A stretch of 64,000 nucleotides of DNA from Campylobacter coli (GTDB taxonomy: Bacteria > Campylobacterota > Campylobacteria > Campylobacterales > Campylobacteraceae). Positions 22,086 through 31,643 of the stretch are shown in pieces. How positions within the stretch are numbered: the stretch's first letter is position 1; every line of letters starts with the position of its first letter. A program made the translations under genes and the position numbers. Location: contig CP154437.1 of NCBI GenBank assembly GCA_039516895.1, positions 558,001-622,000 of the forward strand. The letters run 5' to 3'. Below the pieces are notes generated by a model. The model saw only the letters and a program-made list of their open reading frames with translations, did no database searches and was not told the origin of the DNA.

Positions 22086-22112
22086 TTAGCACTCTTTAAT
22101 TTTGAGTGATAA
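22086..22112 (-). promoter_or_regulatory. CIRCE operator (HrcA site) of groES-groEL
   Basis: TTAGCACTC-N9-GAGTGATAA matches the CIRCE consensus TTAGCACTC-N9-GAGTGCTAA with one mismatch in the right arm. It sits between the -10 and the groES start, where bound HrcA would block transcription. Confidence 0.93.
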
Positions 22113-22113
22113 T

Positions 22114-22119
22114 ATCATA
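22114..22119 (-). promoter_or_regulatory. -10 box of groES-groEL
   Basis: TATGAT on the minus strand lies directly upstream of the CIRCE element, placing the expected transcription start within the operator. Confidence 0.5.
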
Positions 22120-22221
22120 CTATAAAAAATGAATTTTGTCAATACTTTGAGTAAAAATATTTATAAAACTTTAGTTAATAAGACTAAAGATAATTAATTA
22201 AAAAAACTAAAGGATGTTTAA

Positions 22222-24762
22222 ATGAAGAAAATTCTTTATGGAATAGTGGCTTTTATTGTAGTGCTTTTGATAGCATTTTATACTCTGCTTTTTACTAGCT
22301 TTGGTAATAATATAGTCGCAAATTTTATCCAAGATAAAATCAAGCAAAGTACAGGTCTTGATGCCAATATCACTCAGTTTACTCTGCGTTTTTCAAGTCT
22401 TGATATTGAGGCAAATTTGGCTAATATGGCTGATTTAAAATTAGAAGGAAATTTGAGTCTTTTTAAGCTCGGTTTTGATCTTGATTATATCATCAATTTA
22501 GATAAAAATTATGCTAAAAATTTAGGTTTAAATTTGAATCAAAATTTGGCTTTTTCAGGGAAGATTAATGGAAAATCGAGCGATTTTATGATCAATGGCA
22601 AGGGATATTTGTTTGGCTCTAATGTACTTTTGGATGCTAGAATTTATGATTATTCTCCTATCGCTTTAAATTTAAGCGCTAACGATCTTCAAATTTCTGA
22701 ATTGCTCGCACTTTTTGGACGAGGAAATTTGGCTAAAGGAACCATAGATATAGCAAGTAAAATTTCTGCTAAAGATTTAAAACCTGATGGAAATGCTATC
22801 ATTAAACTTGATAATACTTATATAAATTATGCAGAAATCAAAAAAGAATTTAATATAGATTTACCTGAGAATTCTAATCTTAAAGCTGAAATTTTAGCAA
22901 ATATCAAAGATGATACAGTCTATACAGTGAGTAAAATTTATAATAGTTATTTAGCTTTACAAACTCAAAAAACTCTTTATAATCTTATTCAAAATACCCT
23001 AAATACAGATTTTGATCTATCGGTTCCTAATCTTGCAAAGCTTGAAAAACTTACCAAAACAAAGCTAAATGGATCTTTGGAAGTAAAAGGCGATGCGAGT
23101 GTGGCTAATAATGCTTTATCTAGTTTAAATGCTAATGTTATAGGGCTTGGCGGAGAAGTGAAGGCAAATTTAAAAAACAATCAATTAAATCTTAATGCAA
23201 GTAATGCCAGTTTAGAAAAAATACTAGCTCTTATAGGTTATGGTGGTATTGTTTCTGGGAATTTAAATGCAAATCTTGTGAGCGAGGGATTGGACTTTGC
23301 AAATTTTAATGCGGATGTAAAAATCAATAATGCAAAATTAAATAGTGCTGAGATTAAAAAAATAGCCAAACTTGAACTTCCAAATACGAGCTTTAGTCTT
23401 GATGCTAAAGCCAAGGCTAAAAATGGCAATATATCTTATAATGCGCTCTTAGCATCTAATTTGCTCAATATTAAAAAACTTAATGGAACTTATGATCTTA
23501 AAAGTGCGGAGTTAAGTACGGATTTAAATGCTTTTATCGATGATTTATCTCAATTTAATGCTATAGCAGGGCAAAATTTACAAGGCAAGGCAGAACTTAA
23601 TGCAAAAGCGCATATTATAGGTGCTCAAGTTCAGAATTTAAACGCTGATGCAAATATAGCAGGTGGTTTAATCAAAGCAAATTCTAATGGAAAAAAACTA
23701 GACTTAGATATAAACAAGCTTGATCTTTCTAAGGTTTTTACTATTGTGGGTATGCCAAATTATGCAAGCGGGATAGTTAATGCAAAAGCGCGTTTAGATG
23801 ATATAAATTTTAACAATCTTAATGGCAAGGTAAATATAGATGCTAAGGGTATTTTAAATGCTGCAGTTTTAAGTCAGTTAATGGATAAAAAATTTCCAAA
23901 CAATACAAATTACGACTTAAATGTTAAAGCGGATTTAAAAAACAATGTTGCTGATTTTGAGGGTGTGTTAAATTCTTCTTTGGCTAATCTTAGTAATTTT
24001 AAAGGAAAATTTGACATTAATAAAATGATTTTAAATTCGAATTATGTTTTGGATATTGCTGATTTTTCAAAGTTGGGTTTCTTACTCGATAGAAAGCTCA
24101 AGGGAAAAGCAAGCTTTAATGGAAATATCGGCTTTGATAAAACTTTAAATTTTACTGCATTGAGTAAAAATTTATTTGAAGGAAAACTTGATAGCACTTT
24201 GAAAAATAATATTTTAAATGCAAAGTTAGAGGGTGTAAATTTAAGCACTTTGGCAAGTGGACTTGATTTTATAGATATATATCAAGGCAAGGCAAATTTA
24301 GAAGTTAAGTATAATCTTATAAGCGAGCAAGGAGAGGTTAATGCAGATATGAAAGAGGGTAAGCTTAAACCTAATGCTATCACTGCAGCTCTTAAGCTTA
24401 TTACCTTAAAAGATATCACTACTGATGTTTTTCATACTGCCAATGCTAAAGCACTTATTAACAAAGAAAATATCAAGCTTGATTTAAATATGCAAGCGGA
24501 TCGTTCTTATGTCCTTATTTCTTCAGGTATGCTGAATTCTAAAAGTGGAAGCTTGAATTTGCCTTTTGATATCAAGATAGATAGAGCCAATTTTAAAGGC
24601 AATATAACAGGAACAACACAAAAGCCCCAAGTTAAACTTGAAGCGGGTAGTGTAGTAAATTCTATTAAAAATATTGTAGGCGATAAAGCCCAAGATGGAG
24701 TTCAAAAAGCAGGAGAAAAAGTGGATGAGGGTATCAATAAATTATTGAATAAAATTTTTTAA
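22222..24762 (+). CDS. AsmA/TamB-like repeat protein
   Basis: The 846-residue protein has one N-terminal membrane helix (residues 3-25) followed by a long repetitive beta region. Recurring patterns are LNANVxGLGGEVKANLKNNxLNLNAS and DLNAxIDDLSQFNA. This is the layout of AsmA-like bridge proteins, anchored in the inner membrane with a periplasmic beta-groove thought to carry lipids to the outer membrane. The C-terminal part (KPNAITAALKLITLKDITTDVFHTANAKALINKENIKLD) resembles the AsmA C-terminal domain. It is co-oriented with ribE, 9 bp away. Lipid transport is inferred from family membership. Confidence 0.75.
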   Translation: MKKILYGIVAFIVVLLIAFYTLLFTSFGNNIVANFIQDKIKQSTGLDANITQFTLRFSSLDIEANLANMADLKLEGNLSLFKLGFDLDYIINLDKNYAKNLGLNLNQNLAFSGKINGKSSDFMINGKGYLFGSNVLLDARIYDYSPIALNLSANDLQISELLALFGRGNLAKGTIDIASKISAKDLKPDGNAIIKLDNTYINYAEIKKEFNIDLPENSNLKAEILANIKDDTVYTVSKIYNSYLALQTQKTLYNLIQNTLNTDFDLSVPNLAKLEKLTKTKLNGSLEVKGDASVANNALSSLNANVIGLGGEVKANLKNNQLNLNASNASLEKILALIGYGGIVSGNLNANLVSEGLDFANFNADVKINNAKLNSAEIKKIAKLELPNTSFSLDAKAKAKNGNISYNALLASNLLNIKKLNGTYDLKSAELSTDLNAFIDDLSQFNAIAGQNLQGKAELNAKAHIIGAQVQNLNADANIAGGLIKANSNGKKLDLDINKLDLSKVFTIVGMPNYASGIVNAKARLDDINFNNLNGKVNIDAKGILNAAVLSQLMDKKFPNNTNYDLNVKADLKNNVADFEGVLNSSLANLSNFKGKFDINKMILNSNYVLDIADFSKLGFLLDRKLKGKASFNGNIGFDKTLNFTALSKNLFEGKLDSTLKNNILNAKLEGVNLSTLASGLDFIDIYQGKANLEVKYNLISEQGEVNADMKEGKLKPNAITAALKLITLKDITTDVFHTANAKALINKENIKLDLNMQADRSYVLISSGMLNSKSGSLNLPFDIKIDRANFKGNITGTTQKPQVKLEAGSVVNSIKNIVGDKAQDGVQKAGEKVDEGINKLLNKIF

Positions 24763-24771
24763 GGTTAAATA

Positions 24772-25383
24772 ATGTTTAACGGACTTATAAGAGAGATTGC
24801 TAAGGTTAAATCTTATCAAAATAATGTTTTAAATTTAAAGGCAAATTATCGCCCTAATTTGGGCGATAGTGTAGCTGTTAATGGAGCTTGTTTGAGCGTG
24901 ACTAAACTTCATAGTGATGGTTTTGAACTCGAACTCTCACACGAGAGTCGTAAGCACATAGCAGTACAAAATTTAAAAGATAAAGTGCATATAGAACCTG
25001 CTTTAAGGTATGGAGATAGAATAGATGGACATTTGATGCAAGGACATATTGATTTTATCGGAAAGCTTGAAAAGATTGAAAAAGATGAAAATGGAATTGA
25101 TTTTTATATAAGCTTACCTAAAGAAGCAATGAAATTTATGGCAAGAAAAGGCAGTATAGGTATAGATGGAGTTAGCCTTACTATTAATGAAATTGTAGAA
25201 AATGGCGTTAGACTAACCATTATACCTATTACTTTTAAGGAAACACTTTTTAAAGAGTATAAAATAGGCCGAGAAATCAATATAGAAAGCGATTTGCTTG
25301 CTCGTTATATTTATGCACAAATGCAAGATAAAAATAAAGGATTATCATGGGAAGAAGTGGAGAGAATTACTTATCTTTACTAG
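24772..25383 (+). CDS. ribE: Riboflavin synthase alpha chain
   Basis: Riboflavin synthase dismutates two 6,7-dimethyl-8-ribityllumazine molecules to give riboflavin. The 203-residue protein has two homologous lumazine-binding barrels. The first starts MFNGLIREIAKV with AVNGACLSVT. The second contains IDGHLMQGHIDFIGK, then KGSIGIDGVSLTINE. A C-terminal trimerisation helix follows. It overlaps the next gene by 37 bp. Some older annotations call this gene ribA. Confidence 0.95.
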   Translation: MFNGLIREIAKVKSYQNNVLNLKANYRPNLGDSVAVNGACLSVTKLHSDGFELELSHESRKHIAVQNLKDKVHIEPALRYGDRIDGHLMQGHIDFIGKLEKIEKDENGIDFYISLPKEAMKFMARKGSIGIDGVSLTINEIVENGVRLTIIPITFKETLFKEYKIGREINIESDLLARYIYAQMQDKNKGLSWEEVERITYLY

Positions 25384-26027
25384 ATAATCAAAAAGTCAGT
25401 GTTTTTTGCGCTTATGATAAAGACTATAATATCTTTAGAGCTAAAGTTCATAAAGAAAATTTATTTTCTCATCTAGGTTTTAAGGATATTGATAAATGTG
25501 TTTTTATGGATCAAATTCATTCCAGTAAAGTTGAAATTTATGATGAGAATTTAAAAAATCTAAGTTGTGATGGTTTGATAAGCATAGAGAAAAATACCGC
25601 ACTTTGTGTTTTAAGCGCAGATTGTTTGCCTTTGATTTTATGGCATGAAAGTGGCGTTATAGCAGCACTTCATTCAGGAAGAAAAGGGAGTTTTGAAAAT
25701 ATTTTAAAAGAGTGTGTGGATAAAATTTATACAAAAAATCCAAATTTAGATATGCAAAAATTTCATCTTTTTATCCTGCCTAGTATTTGTGCTAAAAACT
25801 ATGAAATAGACGGAGAAATTTTAGAATTTGCAAAAGTAGAATTTAAAGATTTTTTATATGAAAGAAGACTTGATTTAAAAGCTTTAGTAAAATTTCAGGC
25901 TCAAAATTTAGGTATTAAAAATATCGTAGATAGTAATATTTGTAGTTTTGATGATAAGACGTTTTATTCTTATCGTCGTGATAAGACTTCAAAACGCTTT
26001 GTGAGCGTTGTTTATTTAAAGGGTTAA
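25347..26027 (+). CDS. pgeF: PgeF/YfiH-family purine nucleoside phosphorylase or peptidoglycan-editing protein
   Basis: The 226-residue protein belongs to the YfiH/DUF152 family (formerly laccase-like). The zinc triad is visible: H in MDQIHSSKVEIYD, C in VLSADCLPLILWHESG and H in AALHSGRKGSFENIL. Family members have been reported as purine nucleoside phosphorylases and as editors of misincorporated serine in peptidoglycan precursors. The start overlaps the end of ribE by 37 bp; the AAAGGATTATC ribosome site supports it. Confidence 0.85.
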   Translation: MGRSGENYLSLLDNQKVSVFCAYDKDYNIFRAKVHKENLFSHLGFKDIDKCVFMDQIHSSKVEIYDENLKNLSCDGLISIEKNTALCVLSADCLPLILWHESGVIAALHSGRKGSFENILKECVDKIYTKNPNLDMQKFHLFILPSICAKNYEIDGEILEFAKVEFKDFLYERRLDLKALVKFQAQNLGIKNIVDSNICSFDDKTFYSYRRDKTSKRFVSVVYLKG

Positions 26028-26029
26028 GA

Positions 26030-26236
26030 ATGTATGAAAAAAAGGATTTAAGAGTATTGAAAATCATTCAAAAAGCTAGAGAGTTTGGGGATGCGGATTT
26101 ACTTAATGAAGCTTTAGTAAATCAGCTTGTTAATGCTGAATTTAAAGAGATGGAAAGCAAGGAAAGAGAAGGGCTTATAATTCTTCTTAATTCCTTGATT
26201 GAGGCTAAAGATAAGGCTTTGCTTAGCAATCCTTAA
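26030..26236 (+). CDS. Small conserved hypothetical protein
   Basis: This 68-residue, charged, helical protein of unknown function begins MYEKKDLRVLKIIQKAREFG. It has no signal peptide, Cys or membrane segment. It follows the PgeF-like gene by 2 bp and its stop overlaps the convergent M23 gene by 4 bp, so it is the last gene of the run starting at the AsmA-like gene. Confidence 0.75.
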   Translation: MYEKKDLRVLKIIQKAREFGDADLLNEALVNQLVNAEFKEMESKEREGLIILLNSLIEAKDKALLSNP

Positions 26237-27393
26237 AATTCTATATAATTTTCAAAATCTTCTTCTTTAGGAGGATTTGGCTTATTAGCAGCTAAAGCTT
26301 CGTTTACAATTCCTTTGTATTTTACTATGGTGTTTTTAAATTCTTCCTTGGCTTTACCACTTAGCTCTGATTTGGCAATTTTAACTACTGAAGCAGGATT
26401 GATGGCTTTGTTGTTTAGATAAACACCAAAATGCAAATGAGGACCTGTACTCATACCCGTTGATCCTACGTAGCCAATGAGTTGACCTTGATTTACTTTT
26501 TGACCTTTTTTAATTTTTGCAAAACGACTTAAATGAGCATATAAAGTCATATAGCCTGAATCATGCTTTACTTGTATGACATTTCCATATCCTCCTTTAG
26601 TTCCTACAAAGGTGATCGTTCCTTTGCCTGCACTTTTTACAGGTGTTCCAGTAGGTGCTGCATAGTCTATACCAAGGTGCGCACGGTAGCGTTTGAGTAT
26701 AGGATGATATCTTGCGGTGCTAAAAGTTGATGATATTCTTGTGTAATTTACAGGCTTAGTTAATAAAAAAGCCTCCACTTCTTTTCCGTCACGATCGTAA
26801 AAAATATCATTAAAAGCAAATACTTCTTGAGCATTTTTATTAATTTCTACCGTAGCCATTCTTACAGCGATATCTCCCCAAAGTCTTCCCATGCGTCTTT
26901 TTTGCTCGTAATAAAGGGTAACTTCATCGCCTTTTTGGATATTGCGAAAGTTAACACTTCCTCGAAAAGAGCGCACCATAGCACGAGCTAAAGTACTACT
27001 ACCACTTTCTTCATAAACATCTTGATAGGCTGAACTTTCGATTGTTAAATGTAAAATTCTATCTTCTTTCTGATAAGAAACAGGAGTAAAGGTAAGGGTG
27101 TATTGATTGTTTTTATCTTTATAAATATGAATTTGTAAATCATCACTGATTGGAATCAAAACTTGTTCTATATTGTTATTTTCATCTTTTAAAACTTGGT
27201 ATTTTACTTTATAGGCTATATCAGAAGCAAGTTCTTGATCTTCTCTATCAAGCCCATAATAAAGAGATATAGGGATAGAATTTCTTTGTAAGAATTTAAG
27301 TAAAGTATCGCCATTATCCCAAGTAAGCTCCTCAACACTAAGTGCAGCAAAACTTTGAATAACAAATGTAAATAAGAGTAAGAGTTTTTTCAT
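26233..27393 (-). CDS. M23-family peptidoglycan endopeptidase, Csd3-like layout
   Basis: The 386-residue protein has a signal peptide (MKKLLLLFTFVIQSFAALS), two non-catalytic N-terminal domains, and an M23 domain with H239/D243 (HLGIDYAAPTG), H287 (YAHLSRF) and H319/H321 (HLHFGVY). Total length and the inhibitory-looking N-terminal half resemble H. pylori Csd3/HdpA, a cell-shape endopeptidase and carboxypeptidase. An acidic, Pro-rich tail ends the chain. It is monocistronic. I leave the symbol blank because I am unsure which Pgp name it carries. Confidence 0.9.
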   Translation of the reverse strand: MKKLLLLFTFVIQSFAALSVEELTWDNGDTLLKFLQRNSIPISLYYGLDREDQELASDIAYKVKYQVLKDENNNIEQVLIPISDDLQIHIYKDKNNQYTLTFTPVSYQKEDRILHLTIESSAYQDVYEESGSSTLARAMVRSFRGSVNFRNIQKGDEVTLYYEQKRRMGRLWGDIAVRMATVEINKNAQEVFAFNDIFYDRDGKEVEAFLLTKPVNYTRISSTFSTARYHPILKRYRAHLGIDYAAPTGTPVKSAGKGTITFVGTKGGYGNVIQVKHDSGYMTLYAHLSRFAKIKKGQKVNQGQLIGYVGSTGMSTGPHLHFGVYLNNKAINPASVVKIAKSELSGKAKEEFKNTIVKYKGIVNEALAANKPNPPKEEDFENYIEF

Positions 27394-27515
27394 ATAAAGA
27401 CCTTATTTTTCGAGGATTTTTAAATTTTCAAAAGCTATATTTTACTTTATAATTCTTACAATTGCTTAACAAAAAAGGATTATAATACATTAAATTGATT
27501 TTTTAAGGAGTTAGT

Positions 27516-28235
27516 TTGCTTAAATTTCTAGCATTTATTTTAAGCTTAAGCATCAGTCTTTTTGCAGTAGATTTAAATTTAAAGCCTGTAAAAATGGAAC
27601 TTTTGAAGGTTGAAGACATTTATGGTTATATTGAAGATAGTCCTGATATTAAATTAAACTCAAGCGGAGTTGTTATACAGCGTTTTCAAACTTCAAAAAG
27701 CATTATAGCAAGAGCTAGTGTTATAGCTAAAGAAAAGGGTTTGGCAAAATTAAAATTCAGTGTTTTTGCCGATCTTGAACAAGATGCCTTACCATTACCC
27801 AATGTTGTGCCGCAAAAGGGTGATGAGGTGGTTTTAAATTTTCTTTATGATAGAGGCTTGGTGATCGCTCCAGATGAACAAACTTATAATGAACTTGTAT
27901 CTAGCTTTCCAGAAATTTATTTTACCCATATTGATATTTTAGGAGCACAACTCATCCGTTCTTCATCTCTTGCTCCAAAGCGTAGTGATTTTAGAAAATT
28001 TTGTGCAGACAATGCTGTGGGAATTTTGATTTTTGCTTTAGAGGATAAGGCAAAGATAGTTGATTGTCAAGATTTTAGTGAGCTTTATGAATTAGCTATA
28101 CCTAAGCCAAGTAGTATACAAGTTCCTTTTTATTCTCGTATAGGTGGCTATAAAAGTAATTTTTTTGATTTTAATTCTCAAGAAGTGGGTAATTATTATA
28201 AATATTATGATGCTTTAATTAATATTCTAAGGTAG
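27516..28235 (+). CDS. Secreted PgbA N-terminal-domain-like protein
   Basis: The 239-residue protein starts at TTG behind AAGGAGTTAGT and carries a signal peptide (MLKFLAFILSLSISLFA). It resembles the N-terminal domain of H. pylori plasminogen-binding protein PgbA but lacks that protein's long repetitive C-terminal region. In H. pylori pgbA also sits directly next to glcD, as here, which supports orthology. Whether this short version binds plasminogen is unknown. It precedes glcD by 4 bp. Confidence 0.7.
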   Translation: MLKFLAFILSLSISLFAVDLNLKPVKMELLKVEDIYGYIEDSPDIKLNSSGVVIQRFQTSKSIIARASVIAKEKGLAKLKFSVFADLEQDALPLPNVVPQKGDEVVLNFLYDRGLVIAPDEQTYNELVSSFPEIYFTHIDILGAQLIRSSSLAPKRSDFRKFCADNAVGILIFALEDKAKIVDCQDFSELYELAIPKPSSIQVPFYSRIGGYKSNFFDFNSQEVGNYYKYYDALINILR

Positions 28236-28239
28236 ATCA

Positions 28240-29622
28240 ATGAAAAAAGAATTTGAACAATATTTTATAAAACTTCTAGGCAGTGAAAATGCCTATTTTG
28301 ATGATATTCATAAGCGTGCTTATAGTTATGATGCTACAAAAAAGCATTATTTGCCCGATGGAGTACTTTTTCCAAGAAACGAAGAGGATATTTCTCAAAT
28401 ATTAAAATTTTGCAATGAAAACAATATTATCATCATTCCTCGCGGAGCAGGTTCGGGTTTTACAGGGGGTGCTTTGGCTGTCAATGGGGGATTGATTTTA
28501 AGTTTTGAAAAGCATATGAATAAAATTTTAGAAATCGATCTTGAAAATTTAGTCGCAGTAGTGCAACCAGGTGTGATTAATATACATTTACAAAGAGAAG
28601 TGGCCAAACATGGGCTTTTTTATCCGCCTGATCCTGCTAGTATGGAGTATTCTAGCTTAGGGGGCAATGTAAGCGAAAATGCTGGAGGTATGAGAGCTGC
28701 AAAGTATGGCATTACTAAAGATTATGTTATGGCTTTAAGGGCTGTTTTACCCAATGGAGAAATTATTCGTGCGGGTAAGCGTACCATCAAAGATGTTGCA
28801 GGGTATAATCTTGCAGGTATTTTAATCGCGAGTGAGGGTTCTTTAGCGGTTTTAAGTGAGCTTACTTTAAAACTTATCGCTTTGCCTAAATTTAAGAAAA
28901 CAGCTTTTGGAATTTTTCCAAGTGTAAAAAGTGCTATGAATGCAGTTTATAAGAGTCTTGCAAGTGGGGTTAATCCTGTATCTATGGAATTTTTAGATAA
29001 TCTTAGCATTAGAGCGGTAGAAAGTAAATTTAACAAAGGTTTGCCTGTGGATGCAGGGGCTATTTTGATTGCTGATGTAGATGGCAATGTAAAAGAAGCT
29101 ATTGATGAAGATTTAAAAATTTTAGGAGAGCATTTTTTAGACGCAGGTGCAAGTCAATTTAAAATAGCTAAAGATGAACAAGAGGCGGCAGATATTTGGT
29201 TTGCTAGAAGAAATTGCTCTCAAAGTATAGCTATGTATGGGACTTTAAAATTAAATGAGGATATTACTGTGCCGCGATCAAAACTTCCTGCTTTACTTGA
29301 AGGCATAGATGAAATTTCTAAAAAATATGGTTTTAAAATCCCTTGTTTTGGTCATACTGGTGATGGAAATGTGCATACTAATGTTATGGTTCCTGATAAA
29401 AATGATGAAGAACAAGTGAAAAAAGGTTATGAGGCAGTAGAAGAAGTATTTAAACTTACTGTGGAGCTTGGAGGAACCTTAAGTGGTGAACATGGAATAG
29501 GGCTTTCTAAGGCTCCTTTTATGAAATTAGCTTTTTCTGATGCTGAAATGAATTTGATGAGAAATATTAAAAAAGCCTTTGATCCAAATAATATTCTTAA
29601 TCCTTTTAAAATGGGACTTTAA
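28240..29622 (+). CDS. glcD: FAD-linked 2-hydroxyacid oxidase, GlcD-like
   Basis: The 460-residue protein has an N-terminal FAD-binding (PCMH-type) domain, with IIPRGAGSGFTGGALAVNGG near residue 65 and SSLGGNVSENAGGMRAAKYG near residue 140. A C-terminal FAD-linked oxidase domain ends GHTGDGNVHTNVM ... SGEHGIGLSKAPFM. It oxidises glycolate or lactate, passing electrons to the membrane. GlcE/GlcF are not adjacent, so the physiological substrate remains open (D-lactate is an alternative). Confidence 0.88.
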   Translation: MKKEFEQYFIKLLGSENAYFDDIHKRAYSYDATKKHYLPDGVLFPRNEEDISQILKFCNENNIIIIPRGAGSGFTGGALAVNGGLILSFEKHMNKILEIDLENLVAVVQPGVINIHLQREVAKHGLFYPPDPASMEYSSLGGNVSENAGGMRAAKYGITKDYVMALRAVLPNGEIIRAGKRTIKDVAGYNLAGILIASEGSLAVLSELTLKLIALPKFKKTAFGIFPSVKSAMNAVYKSLASGVNPVSMEFLDNLSIRAVESKFNKGLPVDAGAILIADVDGNVKEAIDEDLKILGEHFLDAGASQFKIAKDEQEAADIWFARRNCSQSIAMYGTLKLNEDITVPRSKLPALLEGIDEISKKYGFKIPCFGHTGDGNVHTNVMVPDKNDEEQVKKGYEAVEEVFKLTVELGGTLSGEHGIGLSKAPFMKLAFSDAEMNLMRNIKKAFDPNNILNPFKMGL

Positions 29623-29633
29623 AAAGGAAAATA

Positions 29634-30440
29634 TTGAAGAGAATTTTTGCTATTTTGTCTAATTTGCGGGATAAAGAAATTTTAAATTATGCCGCAGCAC
29701 TTAGTTTTTATACTATTTTATCTTTAATACCGATTTTATTTGTGTGTTTTTCTGTTTTTACGCAAATTTCAAGCTTTAAGGTTTATTATGAAAAAGCTAA
29801 ACAAATCATTTTTGCTTTTTTAATACCTGCACAACAAGATATAGTTGCTGCTTATCTTGACACGTTTTTAAACAATAGTGTAAATTTGGGTATAGTGGGC
29901 CTTATAGCGATGACTTTTACTTCTTTAGCTTTTTTTTCAGGCTACGATTTTGTAATCAATCGCATTACAAAAAATGAGCCAAAAGGACTTTGGCAAAGCA
30001 TCAGTTCTTACTGGACGCTTTTAACTCTTGTCCCACTAGGCTTAGGACTTAGTTTTTATATATCGGGTTTGATTCAGCAAGCTTTAGATGATTATAAAAT
30101 AGGTTTTAATTTTTTTGAAATTTTGCCTTTTGTGATTATTTGGGGTTTGTTTTTTATATCTTATTCAAGTTCTATTCATAAAGGTACTCTTAAGAGTTTG
30201 ATACTAGTTTCCTTTGCAGCGGGAGCTATTTGGTATATAGGAAAGAATTTATTTGTGTATTATATAGTTTATAATAAAACCTATGCCAGTGTTTATGGTT
30301 CTTTTTCTACTATACTTTTTTTCTTTATTTGGATTTATATTTCTTGGATTGTTTATCTTTTTGGGATTAAAATTTATTATTTTTTAAATCATAATCATGA
30401 TAAAGGGGATAAAATTCGCAAAAACACAAAGAAGGGCTAA
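29634..30440 (+). CDS. YihY/virulence-factor BrkB family membrane protein
   Basis: The 268-residue inner-membrane protein has about six helices. It begins with the YihY-family helix MKRIFAILSNLRDKEILNYAAALSFYTILSLIPIL and contains YNKTYASVYGSFSTILFFFIWIYISW near the end. Older annotations call the family RNase BN (rbn), a misassignment; the molecular role is unknown. The start is TTG behind AAAAGGAAAATA. Its 3' end overlaps the convergent comEC by 57 bp. Confidence 0.85.
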   Translation: MKRIFAILSNLRDKEILNYAAALSFYTILSLIPILFVCFSVFTQISSFKVYYEKAKQIIFAFLIPAQQDIVAAYLDTFLNNSVNLGIVGLIAMTFTSLAFFSGYDFVINRITKNEPKGLWQSISSYWTLLTLVPLGLGLSFYISGLIQQALDDYKIGFNFFEILPFVIIWGLFFISYSSSIHKGTLKSLILVSFAAGAIWYIGKNLFVYYIVYNKTYASVYGSFSTILFFFIWIYISWIVYLFGIKIYYFLNHNHDKGDKIRKNTKKG

Positions 30441-31643
30441 AATTTTATAACGCATAGCTATAAAAGAGAGTGTAAGATAAGATATTAAAATCCAAGTTGG
30501 AATTTTAATATCTATAGCATAAAATTTAATATTAAAAAAATCAATCAATACAGTATCTAAAAGATTCCCATGTGCTATAAAATGCAAACATAAAACCAAA
30601 GGATAAAAGACTATAAAAATTCCGCTCAAAATAATAGCTAAGAATTGTTGATAGCTAATAAGAGGAAAAAAATAAAGCACAGGGATGATCATACAAAAAA
30701 ATGTCCATATGTTCAGTAAAACAATATTTAAGAAATTATGAAAGAATTTTGAAAAATGGTGTAAATACAAAAAAATATAAAAAACTCCCAAACAAGAAAA
30801 TAAAAATCCCACGCTCAATAAAAGCCTAGGATAAAGAGCTATACAAAGATATATGCTTATAAAGAGGGTAAAAAAGCTTAGAATTTTTATATTTTTACAA
30901 AGTAGATAAAAACCCCAAAGAGCCATGATTAAAGAGCGAATATAAGAAGGTACAAAACCTATAAGATAAGCATAGGCAAAAAGCAAGATAAAAATAAAAA
31001 CGCTTAAATCAAAGCGTAAGCTTCTATAAGGGAAATATCTTTTTTGAAAGAAACTATACAAGGGCGTGAGTATAAAAAACACCAAAGCAAAAAGCAAACC
31101 TATATGATAACCACTGATTGCTATTAAATGAGCAACACCATAATAATTAACATCTTTTCTAAGCTCCGAAGAGATGGGTAAAGCAAAAAATAAAGCTCCA
31201 TAAAATTCTTGTATTTTTTCATTTGTATGTTGGTTTAAAAAATAAGAAATGATAACATTATTTTTAAAATATCCTGATGCTTCAAAACCGTAGCTAGGAG
31301 CATAAAAGCTTTTTCTAAGATAATCCTTAAAAGAAATATTGTTTGTAATTATTTTTAAATTTAAAAGCTGATTTTTACTCAAATTTAAATCCTTAAAACT
31401 TGTACTATAAAGGATAAAATCCTTTGTTTTAAGTTTTAAAACCCAGTATTTTTTATTATTTTTATTGTATTTTGGATAATAATGTAAAAGCAAGGCATTT
31501 TCTACTAGATAATGTTTCTTTTCTTTGAGGGTTAAAAAATGATTGTATTCTAAAAATATATTAAAAATAAAAACGATAAGACCAAATAGGAATAAATAGC
31601 GGAATTCTTTAAGGTTTAAATACAAAGAATTCCAAAAAGACAT
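30384..31643 (-). CDS. comEC: ComEC/Rec2-family DNA uptake channel protein, short form
   Basis: The 419-residue polytopic protein carries the competence domain core, with GVAHLIAISGYHIGLLFALVFFILTPLY and a following run of about eight helices, including FVPSYIRSLIMALWGFY. ComEC carries single-stranded DNA across the inner membrane during natural transformation. It lacks the metallo-beta-lactamase-like C-terminal nuclease domain of full ComEC (~750 residues), as is usual in Campylobacter. It overlaps the DedA-like gene by 1 bp and the convergent YihY gene by 57 bp. Confidence 0.85.
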   Translation of the reverse strand: MSFWNSLYLNLKEFRYLFLFGLIVFIFNIFLEYNHFLTLKEKKHYLVENALLLHYYPKYNKNNKKYWVLKLKTKDFILYSTSFKDLNLSKNQLLNLKIITNNISFKDYLRKSFYAPSYGFEASGYFKNNVIISYFLNQHTNEKIQEFYGALFFALPISSELRKDVNYYGVAHLIAISGYHIGLLFALVFFILTPLYSFFQKRYFPYRSLRFDLSVFIFILLFAYAYLIGFVPSYIRSLIMALWGFYLLCKNIKILSFFTLFISIYLCIALYPRLLLSVGFLFSCLGVFYIFLYLHHFSKFFHNFLNIVLLNIWTFFCMIIPVLYFFPLISYQQFLAIILSGIFIVFYPLVLCLHFIAHGNLLDTVLIDFFNIKFYAIDIKIPTWILISYLTLSFIAMRYKILALLCVFANFIPFIMIMI